From assembly GCF_949987515.2 (NCBI RefSeq), contig NC_082694.2, positions 66,958,080-67,022,079 on the forward strand: a stretch of 64,000 nucleotides of DNA. The letters are read 5' to 3'. This DNA is from Delphinus delphis (taxonomy: Eukaryota > Chordata > Mammalia > Artiodactyla > Delphinidae). The translations under genes were made by a program, and so were the position numbers. The notes under the pieces are model-generated. The model was not told the origin of the DNA and made no database searches. It saw only the letters and a list, made by a program, of their open reading frames with translations. Shown here piece by piece: positions 1-12,390 of the stretch (within the stretch, counting starts at the first letter, position 1; each line of letters opens with the position of its first letter).

Positions 1-1030
1 TTTAATATTCTCAGGTTTATAATTTTTAATTGATTATCAAGAACGTTATATATCAATGTAATCAAACTTTTGTTGTGTCTTTTCCTTTGGTTTCTTCTTT
101 CTTTTTTTACTTTTGACATCTTCTGACATACAAATTAGTAGATTTTTATGTTATCAAAGCTGTTTTTCTCTCTATGCAGTTTCTTCTTGCTTTATACCAG
201 GAAAGTATACTGAGTAGATGTCCTAACAAGGACGTGAAGAAGTTTATTTCTCAAAAAGCCATCAGACTTTCCCGGAGTGGCTCAATTACCATTTATTAGG
301 CCCACATTTACTCAGAATCTGAAGGCAGGCTCAGATACTGGATGTGAAGATTAGGCTCTTTAGAGCTCTGGCTCCCTTTGCTAAATGTGTCCATTGTCCC
401 CTCTGCCACTTACACAGAGAGGATGTGCTGGCTGCTGGCAGAACCACAGACATTGCCACAGCTGTCATCAGGTCTCTAAATCATGAAAATTCCCTGGTAT
501 CCCCTTGAGATACTCCAGCCTATAATCCACCTTAATTTGAAAGTCCTAGGACCCTCTCCAGAAGACTTGCTTAAACAAGAATTAGCAAAGGCTGCTTCAG
601 GCACCAACTGACAGCCGGATGGTAACAAGTCATTTTTCTCTTCTTGTAGCTACCTAATGAGTAATCGTCAGAACTTCCCCCAGACTGGGGCTAGAAGATG
701 AGCAGTGTTTCTTGGAGTTATGTCCTTTCATCTTGCCTGCTTGACATCCCTGTTGACAGGACACGAGATTCTGGGCCAGATGGTGCTAGGAACATTATAC
801 AGATGAGTGGCAGGAGTCCAGGTGTGCTGAGCAGGGGAAGGAGGCAGGAGAGAGACTGGGTATTTCATCACTGGAGTGTACTAGAAAGAACAGTTCCAGC
901 TGGGGTCTGTCTCTTCTTGAGAGCCCAAGTGATTGATGTTAGAAACAGATTCTGAAATGCCTGTTTCACTAAGGGCCCAGGAAAAATGAATACGTGCATC
1001 GTAATGACTTCATCTTCCATTATGAAGAGA
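1..1030. other. Unannotated intronic stretch
   Basis: No repeat family, exon or RNA gene was recognised. The first 200 bases are AT-rich and the remainder has ordinary composition. Confidence 0.5.
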
Positions 1031-1540
1031 GAAAGTATAGTTTGCGATAGAAAGAGTGCTGTGCCAGGAGTCAGAGGTCCTGGGTTCTACTTCCTCATAG
1101 GGGGACAAACCGTGCTGGTTTGCCTGGGACTGATGGTTTGCCCAGGACATAGGATGCTTCATTTTAAAACTGCAATAGTCCTGGGCAAACTGGAATGTTT
1201 GGTCTCCTAATCTAGCTATGTGGCCTTAACCGTGTTGTTTACCCTGCTGAGCGACTGTCTCCTGACATCTATCCCTGCTCTGCCTTTAAAAAGTTGAAGT
1301 AAGAATCACCAAGGTATTGGGAAGCAGAGCAATTTATAACTTGGGTGACCTTAATCAGGTTACTTAAAATGTTTAAACTAGATCTTACTTCATTGTCTCT
1401 ACAATGAGGGTAATACTAGTGAATACCTCATCAGATTACTGTGAGAATCAAATGAAAAATGAAAATTATATGAAAATTCCTGATCACAGTCCCTGGCACA
1501 TAGTAGACCCTATTATATGTTAGCCATGGTTCTCATTATT
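1030..1540 (+). repeat. MIR SINE fossils (probably two pieces)
   Basis: Positions 1040-1100 resemble the MIR 5' half (AGGTCCTGGGTTCTACTTCC). Positions 1325-1530 match the MIR core and 3' half, with GGGTGACCTTAATCAGGTTACTTAAAA and later CCCTGGCACATAGTAGACCC. Confidence 0.75.
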
Positions 1541-1864
1541 AATGTATGTAGACCACTGTCAAAAGTAAACTATACTGATGTCATTATTACTGGAAGAACC
1601 CTTGAATTTAGGGAAGTCACCTCTGCCCTCTTTGGGTTGGATTGCCCTCATCCAAGAGCCAGGAGTCTCAGAAGTCCAGGGTGTACAGTGGCTTCCAGAA
1701 GAGCCTTTTGGAGGCTGGGCTCTGGGCTAGTTAGGAACCACACCCAGAACCTGGCAGTAAAGATCTCTTCCTCTTCCCCTGGACATGTATTCCAGTTCTG
1801 TCAAGGACAGTCATATGCTTCTTATTCAAAAGTAAGGTTGAGGTGAGGTGTTGCAGGTGAGTTA

Positions 1865-2290
1865 TATAAAGGATTTTATTTAACAATCGTTTATTAAGCT
1901 CCAGCTCTGCTCTAAGCCTGATGCTTGTTGTCCTGCATATAAATATGAGGAAGACTCAGTTCCAATCAGATCCTCAGGCACTCACAGTCCTGTTTTGGAG
2001 ACAGATATATGTAAGTTTAGATCATAGACATTTGTTTAGGTGCCATAACAGAGATGTGTGTGCAGTGCTGGGAAGCCCAGGGAAAGCACCGACTTCCTGG
2101 GATATGTCTTGAAGAATGAGCAGAGGATGAGAAGAAAGTTTCAGAAAGTGGAGAGACTATGCACAACTATACAGGCACAGCCTGCATGGAGTATATGGAG
2201 TGATTCTTGGTGGCTGAGGAAGAGAATGGAACCTACACTGTGTAAATTTAAATGCCCAGCTTGCAGGTCTGAGAGGTCCAGAGCAGCCTG
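1865..2290 (-). mobile_element. L2 LINE 3' fragment, antisense
   Basis: The reverse strand shows a decayed L2 3' end. The signatures are TTTATTAAGCTCCAGCTCTGCTCTAAGCC, a block like 'CTCACAGTCCTG..GGAGACAG', and CTTGAAGAATGAGCAG further in. Confidence 0.65.
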
Positions 2291-2546
2291 AAGGGCACTG
2301 AACACACTATGAAGGAGCTGGGCTTTGTGGGAGATCCAAGGGGGTCCATCCTAGGTGTTTAACGAAGAGATAGAGAAGGTCAGATTTCTGGATTTGAGCT
2401 TGCTTTGTCTACACAGATTTATCCTCGGTTCTGTTCCCCATAGCACTGTTTATAGTAGCAAACGTTAGAGTTGTTATGGATTCCACTGAGTCAGTTATGC
2501 ATTGATACAATAGAATATCATATGGCTATTTAAAATTATATTGGTG

Positions 2547-2712
2547 GGGACTTCGGTTAAGACTCCGCGCTCCCAATGTGGGGGGTGTGGGTTCGATCCC
2601 TGGTCAGGGAACTAGAGCCCACGTGCCGCAACTAAGAGCCCGCGTGCCGCAACTAAGAGCCCGCGTGCTGCAACTAAGACCTGGCACAGCCAAATAAATA
2701 AATAAATATTAA
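2547..2712 (+). mobile_element. CHR-type tRNA-derived SINE with target-site duplication
   Basis: The body runs from GGACTTCGGTTAAGACTCCG through the tRNA-like GTGGGTTCGATCCCTGGTCA and tandem CCGCAACTAAGAGCCCG units to an (AAAT)n tail. The duplication AAAATTATATTGGTG is present at 2532-2546 and 2713-2727, so this is a clean retrotransposition. It belongs to the short CHR-1-like subtype. Confidence 0.92.
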
Positions 2713-2729
2713 AAAATTATATTGGTGAT

Positions 2730-3550
2730 GTATATTCACTGGCATGGAGAAGTCAAGGGATTAACCTCGAATAGGGAATCGATTGGACACATTGGATTAG
2801 GGTTGAGGGAAAGCTGTGTTCTATTCATGATTGACCACACAGAGGTTACAGGATGTCTCGGGTCCCTGTCCTCTCACTTGTCCCTTAGAGATTAATGATC
2901 TCCATCTCCCAGAGTGGCTGTGAGGGCAAAATAAATAAGTTGGTACTGGAGGGAGTTCTAAGGATTCTTGTAAGTGGTCTTCCCTTTCTTTCTGTTTCAC
3001 CCATTTACAGCTCCCACCACTCCTCCCCTCTGGCCCCAGCCCAGAAAATTGGCCCTGGCCCTATTACATGGGAATAGGAGCCAAGACTCCCTTTTGGTGT
3101 CCTAGGGCTAGGGGACGTGGGTTAAGATTTCAGGGGTCTCAGAGGACTGAGACAAATCATCAATAACTATGGAGTGCAGCCTTCAAAATTATACGAAGGG
3201 ACAACAGGACAGCACCCTCCACCCTTCTGCTACCCCCTGTGACCTGTCAGGCAGGGCCAATTGGTTTCTTGCAGCAGAGGTGCTATGAGCTCCTCCAGAG
3301 GCAGCTGGGTCTCCAGTATCCGATAAACATGGGGGCTGAACTTGGTTTGATGGGGAAACACTTAATTTCCTGGTTTATGAAGCGCTCATTTTTATTAACT
3401 GTCCTATTTTATTAGACCTCATTCATGGCCTGGAAAAATACCTATCCTTGAAGGTCCCAATGCCAAGATCTCCATCCAAGCAGAGGGAAGCTCAAGGGTC
3501 ACATCTCTGGGGGAAAAGCTGACTCTCAAAGTGCCTAGAAAGAGATAATG
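2730..3550. other. Unannotated intronic stretch
   Basis: No recognised repeat or coding signal. One moderately pyrimidine-rich block lies at 2970-3060. Confidence 0.5.
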
Positions 3551-3554
3551 TTAT

Positions 3555-3805
3555 TTATATCATTGTAATAATACTAGTTGGGCCTACTATGCGTCTGATC
3601 CGAGACTGGTGCCTTATATGTCATCTAATCCTCAATGCACCCCTATATAGTGGATATCATTACCCCCATTATACAGATGAAGAAATCGAGGTTTAGCAAA
3701 AGTATACAACTTGCTCAATGTCATACAGCCAGATAGTGGTGGTACATGACCTATACCTAGGTTACCTGACTCCAGAACCATTGTTGAGGCACTACCATAG
3801 ATTTC
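3555..3805 (-). repeat. MIR SINE fossil, antisense
   Basis: Reads as inverted MIR: GGGCCTACTATGCGTCTGAT, then CATTATACAGATGAAGAAAT, then CTCCAGAACCATTGTTGAGG. Confidence 0.85.
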
Positions 3806-3839
3806 TGGATCTAGGAAGGGCCTTAGAGCTCCCCCCACC

Positions 3840-6010
3840 CCAGGCTCCTTGTGTGGCTGGGTGCCTCCTGCTAGTTGCTTAAGCCTCCCTGTATTCCCAT
3901 TTCCTCTTCTGCTTCACAGTTCAGAGACACAGTGGGGTGCATCTCCAAAAACTGCTTATATTTTAAGCACTGACATCATCTCAGTCACAATGGAGTCCTA
4001 ACTAATCCTTTACTCTCTCTCTCTCCTGCAACATGGATTTGGCATGATGCTTTCTCTTGTCAGGTAGATCGAGGTCTATAAGTTGCTCCACAATATATAC
4101 TCATGGGGCAACTGCAAAATGCAACCCTCCACTCAGCTATTAAAATAACCTTCCCTCTGTAATGGATTAGTTACTTCAGCAATGAGGCCCATTTGAAGGG
4201 AAATCATGAGATAATTGACTGTCGAGCAGTTGAGCAATGTTAAGGTCAATTGTAGTAGAGGTCAATTCATTTGAACAATGGGCTTGCTTCTGTCGGGCCT
4301 CATAATGTTGATAATAATAACTTTGGTTTAATGGAAGTGTTCACTGATGTTAGAGAAGAATGAACTATTAGACGTTCAGATTAAGTATTGTCTAAACTCA
4401 GAAGGTTTTGGAGCTGGTTTGGTCATAGCAAATGTAAAATCCTCGGCTAGGGAAAAACGACTTTAAAGAACAGATGGATTTAATGTCAAAGGCAAATGAT
4501 TTTCTTTCCCCCTACACCGATTGACTTGAATTTACACTGTGTAGACCGTGATTATTCCCTGACTCTATATTTACAGCTTCTCATTGGTATTTTCCAGAAT
4601 AATTAAGAATTTAACCTAGAACAGGCCATTTTTAAGTAGAGGTGAATGCTTTTTGATTTTTAAGTGAACTGTCTAAATTAGGTACTAAATATGCATTGTA
4701 TTCTCCTTACCTCCTGTTTAAAGGCCTTCTAAACTTCTGGACTCATTACTGGAACCCAAGGGAAGAGACTGCTCACCCCATCCAGAAGTCTGTTTTTGTC
4801 TGGGGGGGGTTCCTCTCATCCACAGAGGGCGAGCTGTTTCACAAACGTGCCGCTCTCCCTGGGGTTGTGTGGAACCTGAGGACAAGCCCAGTGGTCTCTT
4901 TAATGGGGGCACCAAGGGACTCCCCAGTGAGTCCCCAGCAGACAGCTGCAGGGGAAGGCAGCTCTGTAGTTTTTGCTTCAATTCCACTGGAAATCATTTC
5001 CAATCTATTTCTGTTTTGCTTGACAGTGCTGGCTCTTCCTTGTTCCTTTAAAGGATTTACTTCTCCAGGAAGAGTGTAACTCTGCATTCCCCCGAGTAAG
5101 GCTGCCCTCCAGGTTCAGCTGAGAAGGAGGGAGATACTCCTCAGGAGTGCCTGCTTTTCCGGTGGAGAGTCTTCATCCTTATTATTGCCACCATTTGGCA
5201 CAGGAAGGCTGACGTGGCCGGGAAAACTAGGAGCTCTACTCTCATCTGTCTGCCTTAAATGTCTGCCTACTCTTCCTCTCTGCCAAGCTACCTCCCACAT
5301 TTATAAATGGGGCCTGTTCTCTTAGTTCTCCAGCAATGAAGCCCTGTGTCTGTCCCCTAAGCTCATTCTTTTTTAGTGGGAAGGGGCCCCTAAGGCCCAG
5401 TCACCCTGCAGCTGCTGGATTCTACAATGTAACAACAGTTCCTAAGAGAGGGGATGTATTCTTTCTGGGAAGGTGGGCCCTGTGTCCCTGGAAGGCAGAT
5501 TAGAGCTGCAGAGATAATTCACCAGAAATTTCTGGGAAACCTGCAGCCACAAGCAGTTGTTTCTTTCCTTAGAGCAGAAGGGAAGGCGGGGGCACTGTGA
5601 GGCTTTGGAGGGGTGTAGGCATGAAAACAGTCAGAGGTGCGTTCAGAGTTCCAGGATGGAGACGAAGGCATGATGAGGCATGTTGAAGACAGCTCACCTG
5701 ATCTTACTAAAGGTTAGTGAGTTGTCTGCATTCCAGGGTACCAAGCACTCCTTCTACCTTAAACAAAACTGAGCAGGGATCCCAGCATTTGTGTGTATAA
5801 TGCCTGTTGCAGGAGAGAGAAATGCCAGTCAAACAGGGCAACTCATGAATCCATGGCACTCACCTGGACCACGTCAGAGGTCAGACTAGTTAACAAAGAT
5901 CACGGAGGAGGGCTTTATGGAATCTGATGGGTCCATTTAGCTTTTGAAGTCTAGTGTTTGGAACATCTCCAGGAACGGTGGGCCTCAGTGCATTCTGCAC
6001 TGGGGTAGCT
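3840..6010. other. Unannotated stretch, repeat-poor
   Basis: More than 2 kb without a recognised repeat. The segment 4100-4720 has the composition of conserved non-coding DNA (see findings). Open frames near 4700-5090 occur on both strands at once and have no recognisable similarity. Confidence 0.5.
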
Positions 6011-6014
6011 TGGC

Positions 6015-6240
6015 CAACAATAATAATACTTGCTGACATTTAGTAAGCCCTTACTATGTGCCGGTGTGGCAGCCGAGAGAATGACGTGCATTTTCTCACT
6101 TCATCCTTACCCAGTAAGGATGCAAATATTATTATTACCGCCCCCCCCCATAGTCAAATGAAGAAACTGAGACTTAGAGGGGGAAATAGCGTGCCTGAGG
6201 TCACTCAGATAATAAGTACGGGAACCAAGAGTCTCACACA
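6015..6240 (-). repeat. MIR SINE fossil, antisense
   Basis: Shows CTTACTATGTGCCGG, CATCCTTACCC, AAATGAAGAAACTGAGACTTAG and TGCCTGAGGTCACTCAG in inverted MIR order. A C9 homopolymer interrupts it at about 6141. Confidence 0.88.
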
Positions 6241-6272
6241 AGTTACTTAGACTGCTGAGACAGGCTGAACAT

Positions 6273-6274
<2 letters not shown>

Positions 6275-6315
<41 letters not shown>
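6275..6315 (+). repeat. (GT)n microsatellite
   Basis: 41 bases of perfect alternating GT, followed by a G-rich segment with several G runs up to about 6355. Confidence 0.98.
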
Positions 6316-6318
<3 letters not shown>

Positions 6319-6421
6319 GGCGGGTGGGGGGGCAGTGATTAACCGGGGGGGGAAGATTTTGCCTACTTCACATTTGTCTTGAATTGTGCTGGCTCCCTTG
6401 TGAATATATGGAAAATACCAA

Positions 6422-6424
<3 letters not shown>

Positions 6425-6462
<38 letters not shown>
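6425..6462. repeat. (AT)n microsatellite
   Basis: About 38 bases of alternating AT, only 110 bases after a GT tract. Confidence 0.97.
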
Positions 6463-6463
<1 letters not shown>

Positions 6464-6479
6464 TACAGAAATTCACAAA

Positions 6480-8640
6480 ATGAACTACATTTACCATCAC
6501 CTTCTCCCCCACAGTTAGGGCTATCAGACAAGATTCTCAGTATAAATGGTGATCAGCCATTGCTATATGGACTTCTATTTATCTGGAAGGCCGATATAAA
6601 ATTCACAGCCAGAGTAAAGCAATTATCAAAGCTAGTTCTCTAATATTAACAAGAAAAAAACATAAAATTGATACATAACCAATGAATAGTCCTGTCCTGA
6701 AGATCTTCTAAGTAACTCTCTTTTAGAATTCATCTTCCTACTTTCAGGCTAGACAGAATGAGGCCAAACATCTTGCCTGGTCTGAAAGCAGGAGTAGAAT
6801 GGTGGCTGAGTAAAATACTTCTAGCTTAGTCACACTTCCTCTGACTTTACCTCCATGAGAATGATAGGCAGAGGTTTTAAAAAATCCTGTAGTACTGCCT
6901 TTGTTTTGGTTTCAAACATGCTGTTGATAACAGCTGTTACTAGTGTACAGTGTGTTTATTGTTGAGTAATTATGTCTTACATTCATATTGGCAAAGCTCT
7001 TATTTGCACTCTTACGAGCAGTGGACATCTTGTGTGCACAAATGAATTAATGTGACAATGGCTTTTGACTTTGGAAGCAGTGACTTATTAATACTTTCAT
7101 CCATACTGTTGTTAAATAAATATTCAGATCTCTCAACATGGTACCTATCACTGATGAGTTTCTCCAGCTACAAATTCCACAGGATCATGTAACCCAGAGG
7201 ACCAAATTATAGAAAAGAGAGATAGAAACTAGGGACATCTTTCTTATTATGATTTTAAAATCCTGTCCAAAAGCCATAGAGTGTTTCTGATTTAAAACAG
7301 TCAGATTGGTCATAGCCAGACATTGGAAACTCCCCAGAGAGGATATCAAGAGGAAGACCTCCTGTGCTATATCCTGTCCCTAGAAGACTAAATCAAAATG
7401 ACATACCTCTTCTTCCACCCCACACACGTGCATGCACACACATGCATATCCATGGATCTTTTATTTCTCTAGAACTTCCTAAGTCCCTGGTGGAGGGCTC
7501 AGTCAATAGTATTGCTTGGTTGTTTTATTATTACTTACTATTTATTATATACCAGCTAAATCAGCCACTAAATTGGAAAAATGGAAAGGCCGACAGAAAA
7601 CCTAAGTTAGGTGAAGGATGATGAATGTTTTCAAGGAACAGGAAGGTACAATAATGAAGAAAAAGGTCTTGTGTGAGGATCCTGCAGACTTGCATTTAAA
7701 TTGGTTAACTTCAGAAAAGAGATGAGGCTGGCAAGCAGTGAGGAGACAGCTTGGAAGCACAGAGAAAGGGGATGGGACATGAAAGAACTGCACTTGGAAA
7801 ATAATCTAGTGCCTTCATTATGTGCAAAGTGAAGTGTGGATTGCAGAGAGAGAGAGAGACAGACAGACAGAGACGGCTTTTAATTCTCAGAGAAGTTAAA
7901 TTCTACGACAGTGTACACCAAGCATATAAAGAGGAAGTGATCTCCACGCATACAAAGGGACTTGGTAAGACATGGTGAGAACAAAAGGAAAACAAGACGT
8001 TACCTTTGAGACTTTTCCGGGCAAATCTGAAATGTCCAGGAAATGGGAGACTTGAAGGTCTGATGGAGTAGGAAATGTATTTTGACTGAAGCCTTTTTAA
8101 TTGGGAGGAGGAGAAAGAAAGAAGCAATAGAGGTCTGGAGGGGGTCACCCATGGGGACAGGTGATGAATAAGGCAGGAGCGAAGCCTGGGGAGAGAAGAA
8201 GAAGCTGAGGAGAGCGCAGGGTTCCACATGCACACACACAGGGTTGGAGAGCAGAAAGGAGCCCGAGGAGGCTTGGTCCACAAGGTGCAGCTCTCGCTCA
8301 TCTCTGAAACATCCCATGGGCAGGGAAGCCCTGTGGTCAAATCACCATCCCAGACACAACTAGGACAAACCTGATCCTCAGAAAAGGCTTCTCCAGTGCT
8401 TCGTTAGTCAGGAACCATGACTGCACGGTATGCCAAAGTGAGTGCCAACCCTGAGTCCAGCAGGCAACCATTCCTCCAGCCAATGTTGAACCAAAAATCA
8501 GCCAACCCTTTCATGCTCCCCAAATAAGAGTACTGTGGGTAAGGTGTGAACACTGTCTCTTAGGACTCTGCGAGAGTTTTCTCGAGTGCAAAGAACCAAG
8601 ACCTAAGTAAGACCATGTCTGTCTGGTACTCAGAACCTTC
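6480..8640. other. Unannotated stretch
   Basis: No confident repeat call apart from a short GA/GACA tract at 7844-7874. The piece at 6900-7150 is AT-rich, non-repetitive and may be conserved non-coding DNA. Confidence 0.45.
7844..7874 (+). repeat. GA/GACA simple repeat
   Basis: AGAGAGAG followed by ACAGACAGACAGAG. Confidence 0.9.
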
Positions 8641-8850
8641 TAGATCAAGGATCAGAAACTGCAGATGGCATGCCCTGTGTGCTAAGAATGGTTTTCAAAG
8701 CATTGCTAAAAACAAACAACAGCAAACAAAAAGAAAAGAAAAAAAGAACTAGTGAAAAATGTGACAGAGGCTGTATGTGGCTTTCAAAGCCCAAAATATT
8801 TATTAAATGATCCTTTGTAGAAAAAATTTGCTGACCTCTGCTCTAAAGGA
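8640..8850 (+). mobile_element. hAT-type non-autonomous DNA transposon fossil
   Basis: The right half reads GACAGAGGCTGTATGTGG...CAAAGCCCAAAATATTTATT...GTAGAAAAAATTTGCTGACC. This matches a common mammalian hAT-Charlie MITE as I remember it. The left end (CAGAAACTGCAGATGG) is weaker, and the middle holds an A-rich insertion. Confidence 0.7.
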
Positions 8851-9064
8851 TTTCAGGACGTTTAGGAAGAAATCCAGGTGATGTTGACAGACCTGACCAA
8901 AAAAATAAAAAAAACAATGGCAACAGCAACAAACACAGGATGCCAACACAATATTTGAGATACTCTTAAACTAAAAAATCACTTGTTGTTTATCTGAAAT
9001 TCAGATGTAACTAGGCATCCTTATTTCCTTATTTTATCTCGCAACCTGTGTACAGGGCATAAAG

Positions 9065-9228
9065 GGGTGGTATAACAAGACCCTGGCTTCTGGAATCAGA
9101 CCACCTGGGTTCAAATCCCAACTCTCCCACTTATATCACTGGGCAGGCAGTTGGCCTTTCTATGCCTCTGCCTTGTCATCTGTAAAATGGGGATGATGGG
9201 CTCTCCTAGGGCACCTGAAACAGTGCCT
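9065..9228 (+). repeat. MIR SINE fossil
   Basis: Shows CCACCTGGGTTCAAATCCCA, CTGCCTTGTCATCTGTAAAATGGGGAT and ACAGTGCCTGGCA in MIR sense order, with an internal deletion. Confidence 0.9.
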
Positions 9229-9239
9229 GGCATCAGCCA

Positions 9240-9655
9240 CTGTTACTATATCATCGTGCTCCAGGCCACCCCTCTGACTTCACCTCCTGCTTCTCTCCCC
9301 TCCCAGTCTTCACTCCAGCCACAGTGGCCTCCTGGCCCTTTCTGGACCCTGCCACACAGACTCCTGCCTTAAAATCTTCGCACCCATACTATCCTCGACC
9401 CAGAACTCTCCTCTTTCTTTCAGTGTCACCTGCTGTTCTTGACCTCCATGCATACAGGATTCTGATCAGCTGCTATCTTCTTAGGGGCCTTCCCTGACCA
9501 CTCTGACACTCCCTAGCCCCCTGTTCTGCTTTACTTTGTCATCGTAGCTTTTACCTCTCCCTGACGTTATATATCTGTCCTACTTGTTCCTGGTCTGCTC
9601 TCCCACTTAGAATGTCAGTTTCCTGGGGGGCAGGATCTTGCTCTTCTTTTCTTTA
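9240..9655 (+). mobile_element. L2 LINE 3' fragment, sense
   Basis: Contains CCAGCCACAGTGGCCTCC, GGGGCCTTCCCTGACCACTC and CTTAGAATGTCAGTTTCCTGGGGGGCAGG, the typical order at the L2 3' end. It is interrupted by an L1 piece and appears to resume at about 9893-9930 with a (GAAT)n-like L2 tail. Confidence 0.88.
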
Positions 9656-9892
9656 ATTTTTGAATTTTATTTAATTTATTTTTTTATACAGCAGGTTCTT
9701 ATTAGTCATCAATTTTATACCCATCAGTGTATACATGTCAATCCCAATCTCCCAATTCATCCCACCACTAACCTCCCCGTGGCTTTCCCCCACTTGGTGT
9801 CCGTACATTTGTTCTCTACATCTGTGTCTCTATTTCTGCCCTGCACACCGGTTCATCTTGCTGTTCTTATTCACTGTTATCCCAGTTCGGTA
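9656..9892 (-). mobile_element. L1 3' end fragment inserted in L2, antisense
   Basis: A T-rich start is followed by TATACAGCAGGTTCTTATTAGT and CAATCTCCCAATTCATCCCACC. These are known from artiodactyl L1 3' untranslated regions on the reverse strand. Confidence 0.8.
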
Positions 9893-9935
9893 TCTGGCTC
9901 TTATTTGAAGAATAAATGAATGAATGAATAAATGA
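9893..9935 (+). mobile_element. L2 3' tail resumed after the L1 insertion
   Basis: AATAAATGAATGAATGAATAAATG resembles the short tandem tail that ends L2 elements. It fits as the downstream half of the L2 split by the L1 piece. Confidence 0.55.
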
Positions 9936-9994
9936 TGGACTGTACTTCCATACAGGGCTTAGTTCTGTTCTCTTAAAGTCCCAAGGCAGTTCTA

Positions 9995-10300
9995 AAGCAA
10001 TCAACATATATTTACAAGGGTCTGCTATGTGGTGGGGAAGAAACAGATGGGTCCTGGCTCCCTTTTGAGTTCACAGCCTGGCTGGGAAGGCAGATACTGC
10101 ACAAGCACTTAGGAATGATGAAGTAGAAAATCTGAAAAGGGCTGTCAAGGAAAAGTCTTGGGGCCCTTGAGAGCATTTGGGAGGTCAGGGAAGGCCTCTT
10201 CCAGGAGGGGGCCTCTGAGCTGAGTCCTGAAGCGAGACCAGCAGGTAGCCAAGTAAAGAGGGGGAAGAGCACTGGAGGCTGAAGATGTGGGCCAGGTGTC
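9995..10300 (-). mobile_element. L2 LINE 3' fragment, antisense
   Basis: Shows GGTCAGGGAAGGCCTCTTCC, CTGAGCTGAGTCCTGAAGCG and AGCCAAGTAAAGAGGGGGAA, the inverted L2 3' signature. Confidence 0.85.
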
Positions 10301-10564
10301 TCAGATTCCGCAGCCTATCTGTCCTGTGTGTGTCATTTAGGTTTTGTCATTAGCGTTCTGGCTCCATGCTATGTCAGTACTACTGAGATGGATCTGGGCT
10401 AACAGCAGCCTCCTTGCATGTACTTTTCAAAATGTATAGATATTATTCTTTTTGAGTCATTTTAGCACTGGTGGAAAGGGAGGAACTGGCAGGTCTGAAG
10501 AGTAATCCATAGGTCGATGATATGTCATAGATACCATGAGGGTCCCAAACCTTCTTCATTGCCA

Positions 10565-10800
10565 TTTTCTTCATCCATTAGGAAGAGCACAGGCTTCCAG
10601 CCATGCCTCAGTGTTCTTCTGCCGACCAGCTGCGACCTTGTGCAAGTTAGCTACCCTTTCAGAGCCTCAATTTCCCCCTGTACAAAATGGGGAGGTGGAT
10701 ATTAATACGTGCCTCACAAAGTTAATAAGAGAATTACATGAGAAGGAATGTCATGTGCTCAGTTTGTTGCCCGGCAGAGTCAAGGCACCCAGGAATGGAC
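10565..10800 (+). repeat. MIR SINE fossil
   Basis: AAGAGCACAGGCTTCCAGCC leads into GCGACCTTGTGCAAGTTAGC, CCTCAATTTCCCC and ACAAAATGGGGA in MIR sense order. Confidence 0.88.
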
Positions 10801-10829
10801 AGCTCCTGTCTCCCACTTCCCCCTTCTGA

Positions 10830-11800
10830 AACCCAGCCGTCTTCTATAGGCAGGATCCAGTCTGAGGAGAAGGAAGATGTCAGGTTAGCATTTTCCACCA
10901 TGTGCCCTTTGAATCTCGGTCCCCTGAGATAGTCTGCAGACAGGTGTCGTGGTAAAATAGGTCCCTGGAGAACAGCTCCCCCAGACCTCAGTGTTTTTCC
11001 TCAAAGCACCAACCAATGGCTTTGTCTCAGAACAGAGCCAAGGATGTTTGGGTGTTTGAGACATTGGGTCTTCCTGGCCAAAGCGTTTTGCGATGCAGCC
11101 TGGACCCTCATATAGTGCCTCTCCCCTGTGGAGAGTCAGGGCCCCTGAGTGCGGGGTTGAGGTTGAAGCAGGCTGGTCCCTTGAGGGGAGCTGGAGCTAA
11201 GAAGCCAACAGCCCACAGACAGTGATGTTGGCTGCCAGTTTCAGAATGAAATCACTTCATTGTGGGAAACTGCTAGAGGGTCCCTCACTGCCACTCCCCA
11301 CCGATCCCCTCGCCTCCACCTCCCAAAGTTAGTGCTGTTAGAGAAGCTACTAGAGGAGAAACTTCGTAAACATTCCTTCGTAGGCAGCCAAGCTCAAAGT
11401 CACCCACTCATACATGCTTCATACCAGCTCTGGGGCTGGGCCTGATAGAAGAGCCCATCTCATATCCATACTGGCTCCCAGCAGCTCCTTAGACTGAGGA
11501 GCTATTTTCTCCTGCACATTCTATACTACTTTTCTTCAAATGAATTTAGAAGCTATTGTGCTTAGAAAAATATAAACTCACTCAGAATCATTTTTCTTGT
11601 TGATTAATAACAATATCAGTGGCTACTCAGGTACAGCTAACAACATGCATAGGTTGGCAAAAATGTTTAGCCTGAAAATAGATCTTCGTTGCCATATCGT
11701 TTTGGAACACTGCTTTAGAATATGCGGTATTCCCTCATCAGAGATGAAGAAACTGAGTCAGGGAGCGGCTGGTATCCTGCCTAGAGTCAGTAAGGGTGGG
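10830..11800. other. Unannotated stretch
   Basis: No recognised repeat until a short antisense MIR-like scrap at about 11725-11790 (GATGAAGAAACTGAGTCAGG). The overlapping open frames at 11016-11445 show no similarity I can recognise. Confidence 0.45.
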
Positions 11801-11808
11801 CAGGGGAG

Positions 11809-11980
<172 letters not shown>

Positions 11981-12164
11981 TGGGTCACGCTTCAAACTGC
12001 CCTGCTCCAGATATCCTTCTGCAGAGAGATGCACCTGGGGGAGAAAGAATGCTGTATCCTTCCTTCTGCCATGCTTGTTCATGATTACCCTAGATGGCCT
12101 GGCTGTCTTATCTGATAAGCCCACTCCCATGCTTGGGCTGGCAGCATCCTGCAAAGGCATATGA

Positions 12165-12390
12165 CAGAGTAGAAAGAGAACTGCATTAGAAGTCAGAAAA
12201 CCTGGATTCTAATCCAGCTTAACCATTTATTATCCTTGTGGTTTGCGGTCAGTCAGTTCATCCTTTTTTTTTCTTTTTGGTTTCCACACTCACATCTGTA
12301 TAAGGGGGGAAAATCTCCTTTGCCTTCCTTACAAAGATGCTACAAAGTAACAAGATTTAAAGCATTTTGAAAACATTTAAAGGAATTTAG
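12165..12390 (+). repeat. MIR SINE fossil
   Basis: Shows AAGTCAGAAAACCTGGATTC, a diverged middle, ACATCTGTATAAGGGGGGAA and ACAAAGATGCTACAAAG in MIR sense order. Confidence 0.8.

Noticed and set aside
2547..2712. tRNA-like promoter boxes as a functional tRNA gene
   Set aside because: The A and B boxes belong to a tRNA-derived SINE with target-site duplications and an A-rich tail.
4696..5087. Overlapping open frames on both strands (up to 127 codons)
   Set aside because: No similarity recognised, no flanking splice sites of note, and both strands open together.
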